Shown in pieces: positions 61,924 to 64,000 of a DNA stretch of 64,000 nucleotides. The notes below the pieces were generated by a model, which saw only the letters and a list, made by a program, of their open reading frames with translations, did no database searches and had not been told where the DNA came from. Origin of the DNA: Cranoglanis bouderius (Eukaryota; Chordata; Actinopteri; Siluriformes; Cranoglanididae). The first letter of the stretch is position 1; every line of letters begins with the position of its first letter. The stretch is from contig CM042567.1 in the NCBI GenBank assembly GCA_023630585.1, forward strand, positions 1,654,501 through 1,718,500, in the 5' to 3' direction. A program made the position numbers and the translations under genes.

Positions 61924-63893
61924 CAACTTAAACTAACTTTGATTTCCACATTTTTAGTCTTTCTGTCTCTTTCCAAGTTCTTCTTTTCTGTAGTTTTTTA
62001 GCCCGACAGCATTTTTTGGTGTTAACTTGTTATCCGTGAGTGCGTTCACATCCACGAGTATTGTTTGTCAAGTCTGAATCCGAGTGAAATCGATTCCTTT
62101 GCTTCGTTTGCGGTTCGATTTGGTTTTCACGCCACACGTAATTAAACACGAAAAGCAAACCTGTACAAATTAGGTGCGTGTAGAAATCACACAAAAAGAC
62201 CCGGGCAATGAACGAGCTGTTTTCTTCAAATCTCCAGAACACGTGGCATTTCAGGGGGAAAAAAAAACAAAAAAACACACCGCATTTTGATTCACTTCCT
62301 GCGGCGAGTCGATTCCGAGTCGAATCACTTTTCTCGCTTGGGAGCGAGACGGAGACCACCTCGTTCAGACTCTCTCGGACCAGAGCGTGATCCCGGTGTT
62401 CTAAATAAACGCACAGAGGAGGCGAACACACCAGGGTTGTGTTCAAACTCACTAAACAGTGTGCATGTGAACGCACCCTAAGAGTCCTGAAACCAATTCC
62501 AACTTCAGAAGCTCATTTGAATGTGTAAAAGTTAAGGCAGTGATTCAATACTTGATCACGGAATCCGCTACGATACGACGCGATCCTATTCGATGGAGTA
62601 TCCTCTGATCGATACGTGACCTGACTGAGATAGACCTAGCGTTAATTCACGATTAATGACGATGACGTAGAGAAGGACTATTTTAAAAGGATCAGGGTTA
62701 CAGACAAATCACCTTTTTTTTATACAGCTGTCTGTCCTTTTTTTTTTTTCAATAATAATCCTATTAAGTCGATGCATCGGTCCAAATCATCGGATCGTCA
62801 CACCACTAGTGTGTATAATAATCATGTCGGTGCTCTTCTTCGGTTTCAGGTATCCTGGTCATGGGATGGATGTTGAGAAAGCTCTGAGCGGTTGCAGTGA
62901 AGAACGTCCGATTGTTCTCCTGGCTCATCAACCTCACGCTGCTAAACAAGCGCTCCAGCAAAGACCAGACATCAACTTAGTGCTGTCAGGTACATGTTCT
63001 GATCTCACCTCATTTCACACACATTCTGCCTGAATCATCTGTCTGAGTTGATTATTATTATTATTAGTAGTAGTAGTAGTAGTAGTATGTAATTTAGATG
63101 GATGATTAATGTGTGAAGTCAGATGTGTGTGATCAGAATTAAGTAATAAAATAATAAATAATAATAAGATATTTATTTATTAATTACCAAATACTGAGTA
63201 TTAATTCATTATTAGTAATGATTAATATTTAATTCATTAATATTAAATTGTATTGTTTCATTTTTATTATTCAGATATGATCACGCCTCATTTCTCACAT
63301 TCTTCCTGAATCATCTAAATTGCATTATTATTATTATTATTATTATTCATTAACATAGATTGATTCATTTATGTTTATTTAATTACACTACGCTAGATTT
63401 TGTCGATTATTAGCATTAACGTTATTTAAATAATCGATATTCATGGATATTTATTATATTATATTATATATTATTTAATTATTCTTAAGTGATCTGAATG
63501 TAATATTGAAAATATCAGGGAGGTTTATGAACCAGGGAATCTAACCATGAGCCCTGATAATTGCATAACTAAAATTTGATTTCACCCAAATTTCCTTCTT
63601 GAAAATAAAAAAATAAAAAAAGACACTGTCTGTATATCTGTGCAAAATATTCTGCATTTATATGTCTGATGCTGTGTTTAGGTCACACTCATGCTGGTCA
63701 GCTCTTCCCTCTCACGCTCCTGGTGTTCCTGGTGAATCCGTACTTCTGTGGACTTTACCGCATCTCGGAGCACACCACGATCTACGTCACTCCCGGAACG
63801 GTTCACTACGGCATTCCGATGAGAATCGGCAGCCGTGCAGAGATCACACAGATCACACTGAAATCGAGTGCACACACACAGATACACGTTTGA
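59484..63893 (+). CDS. tmppe: tmppe, transmembrane metallophosphoesterase, complete
   Basis: Transmembrane protein with metallophosphoesterase domain; a predicted multi-pass membrane hydrolase whose substrate is not established. Five exons: 59484-60198, 60463-60573, 60672-60837, 62850-62989, 63682-63893. All introns are GT-AG and in frame, giving 1344 bases and 447 aa, close to the human length of about 450. Hydrophobic segments lie near residues 13-31, 47-64, 92-113, 119-142 and 166-184. The calcineurin-like phosphoesterase metal-binding motifs are complete and in order: SDIH (213-216), GDLAD (245-249), GNHE (276-279), AHQP (356-359) and GHTHAGQ (378-384). The C-terminus TTIYVTPGTVHYGIPMRIG follows the family. 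ATG 59484 is the first Met before the first membrane segment. Intron 3 holds a large minisatellite. The 3' UTR runs past about 63960 and no poly-A signal was seen. Confidence 0.95.
60641..60669. repeat. (GT)n run at the tmppe exon 3 acceptor
   Basis: GT repeats run directly into the TTAG acceptor of exon 3 (exon starts 60672). A similar run (60431-60453) precedes exon 2. Both replace the usual polypyrimidine tract with alternating GT. Confidence 0.9.
61056..61919. repeat. GGATGGTCAGAGA minisatellite in tmppe intron 3
   Basis: About 30 units of GGATGGTCAGAGAGAGAGAG with a variable GA tail, so unit length ranges from roughly 18 to 45 bases. Ends in CAGACAGACAGATGGATAGA. The 331- and 309-codon plus frames of R/E repeats (60894-62001) are artefacts: the reading frame from exon 3 stops at 60841 before reaching it. 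Confidence 0.97.
61920..62849. other. Remainder of tmppe intron 3
   Basis: No further exon. Minus-strand frame 62030-62476 has no domain. Ends in the exon 4 acceptor TTTCAG at 62844-62849. Confidence 0.6.
62990..63681. other. tmppe intron 4
   Basis: AT-rich, with TTA/TAG triplet runs (63052-63087 and 63322-63347). Ends with GTGTTTAG at 63681. No gene within. Confidence 0.7.
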
Positions 63894-64000
63894 TTGTATG
63901 CTAGGAAATGCCACTAAAAAGCTAACTGGTTTAAAGTTTGTATGAATCATAACCCGTAATATGATGACAGTCATAACAATTTGTTGTCTACTTTTATCAC

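Noticed and set aside
60894..62001. 331- and 309-codon R/E-rich plus frames
   Set aside because: GA-rich minisatellite within tmppe intron 3. The upstream exon frame stops at 60841, so it cannot be a read-through extension.
62030..62476. 148-codon minus frame in tmppe intron 3
   Set aside because: No domain, no support for a nested gene; probably chance.

Overview
The window reads as nuclear genomic DNA of a bony fish (teleost). The genes are vertebrate and split by introns. The rest is dominated by Tc1/mariner elements, MITEs, a tRNA-headed SINE, long CA/TA microsatellites and large tandem arrays. There is no bacterial gene organisation, CRISPR array or operon. A cypriniform/catfish-type fish is a guess from the repeat style only.

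Three protein genes are supported. On the minus strand, plekha7 (first three coding exons, 48566 down to 47862, tandem WW domains) lies downstream of rps13 (complete, six exons, 58116 down to 54413, 151 aa). On the plus strand, tmppe (complete, five exons, 59484 to 63893, 447 aa) starts 1.37 kb from rps13 and is divergent from it. The plekha7-rps13 order and orientation match the mammalian 11p15 arrangement as I know it.

Everything left of 47861 appears to be a very long plekha7 intron 3, because I find no later WW2 or PH exon. Two minus-strand candidate exons sit inside it: a strong one at 28732-28533 and a weak one at 17458-17388. Both have a splice donor in the same phase as plekha7 exon 3, so they may be alternative first exons.

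That intron is full of repeats: a Tc1 fragment with a SINE (1.3-2.3 kb), a 20-bp minisatellite (9.0-9.9 kb), a 42-bp satellite (10.5-12.0 kb), an 89-bp array (14.9-15.3 kb), Tc1-type elements (18.7, 24.6, 26.3-27.9, 30.6-31.8, 35.75, 45.8-47.2 kb), a degenerate TAGCATGATT array (32.6-33.4 kb), a GGACA/GGACG pentamer array (41.7-42.3 kb) and a non-LTR retrotransposon fragment (44.0-44.4 kb). Between plekha7 and rps13 lie a TAG-triplet array (49.4-50.0 kb) and a pyrimidine-rich tract (52.4-53.2 kb). A GGATGGTCAGAGA minisatellite fills much of tmppe intron 3.

The three genes are not an operon and share no pathway: an adherens-junction scaffold, a small-subunit ribosomal protein and a membrane metallophosphoesterase. 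I found no convincing novel system. The best leads are the candidate alternative exon, a recurrent palindromic MITE-like family and the high-order tandem arrays, several of which keep long but spurious open frames.
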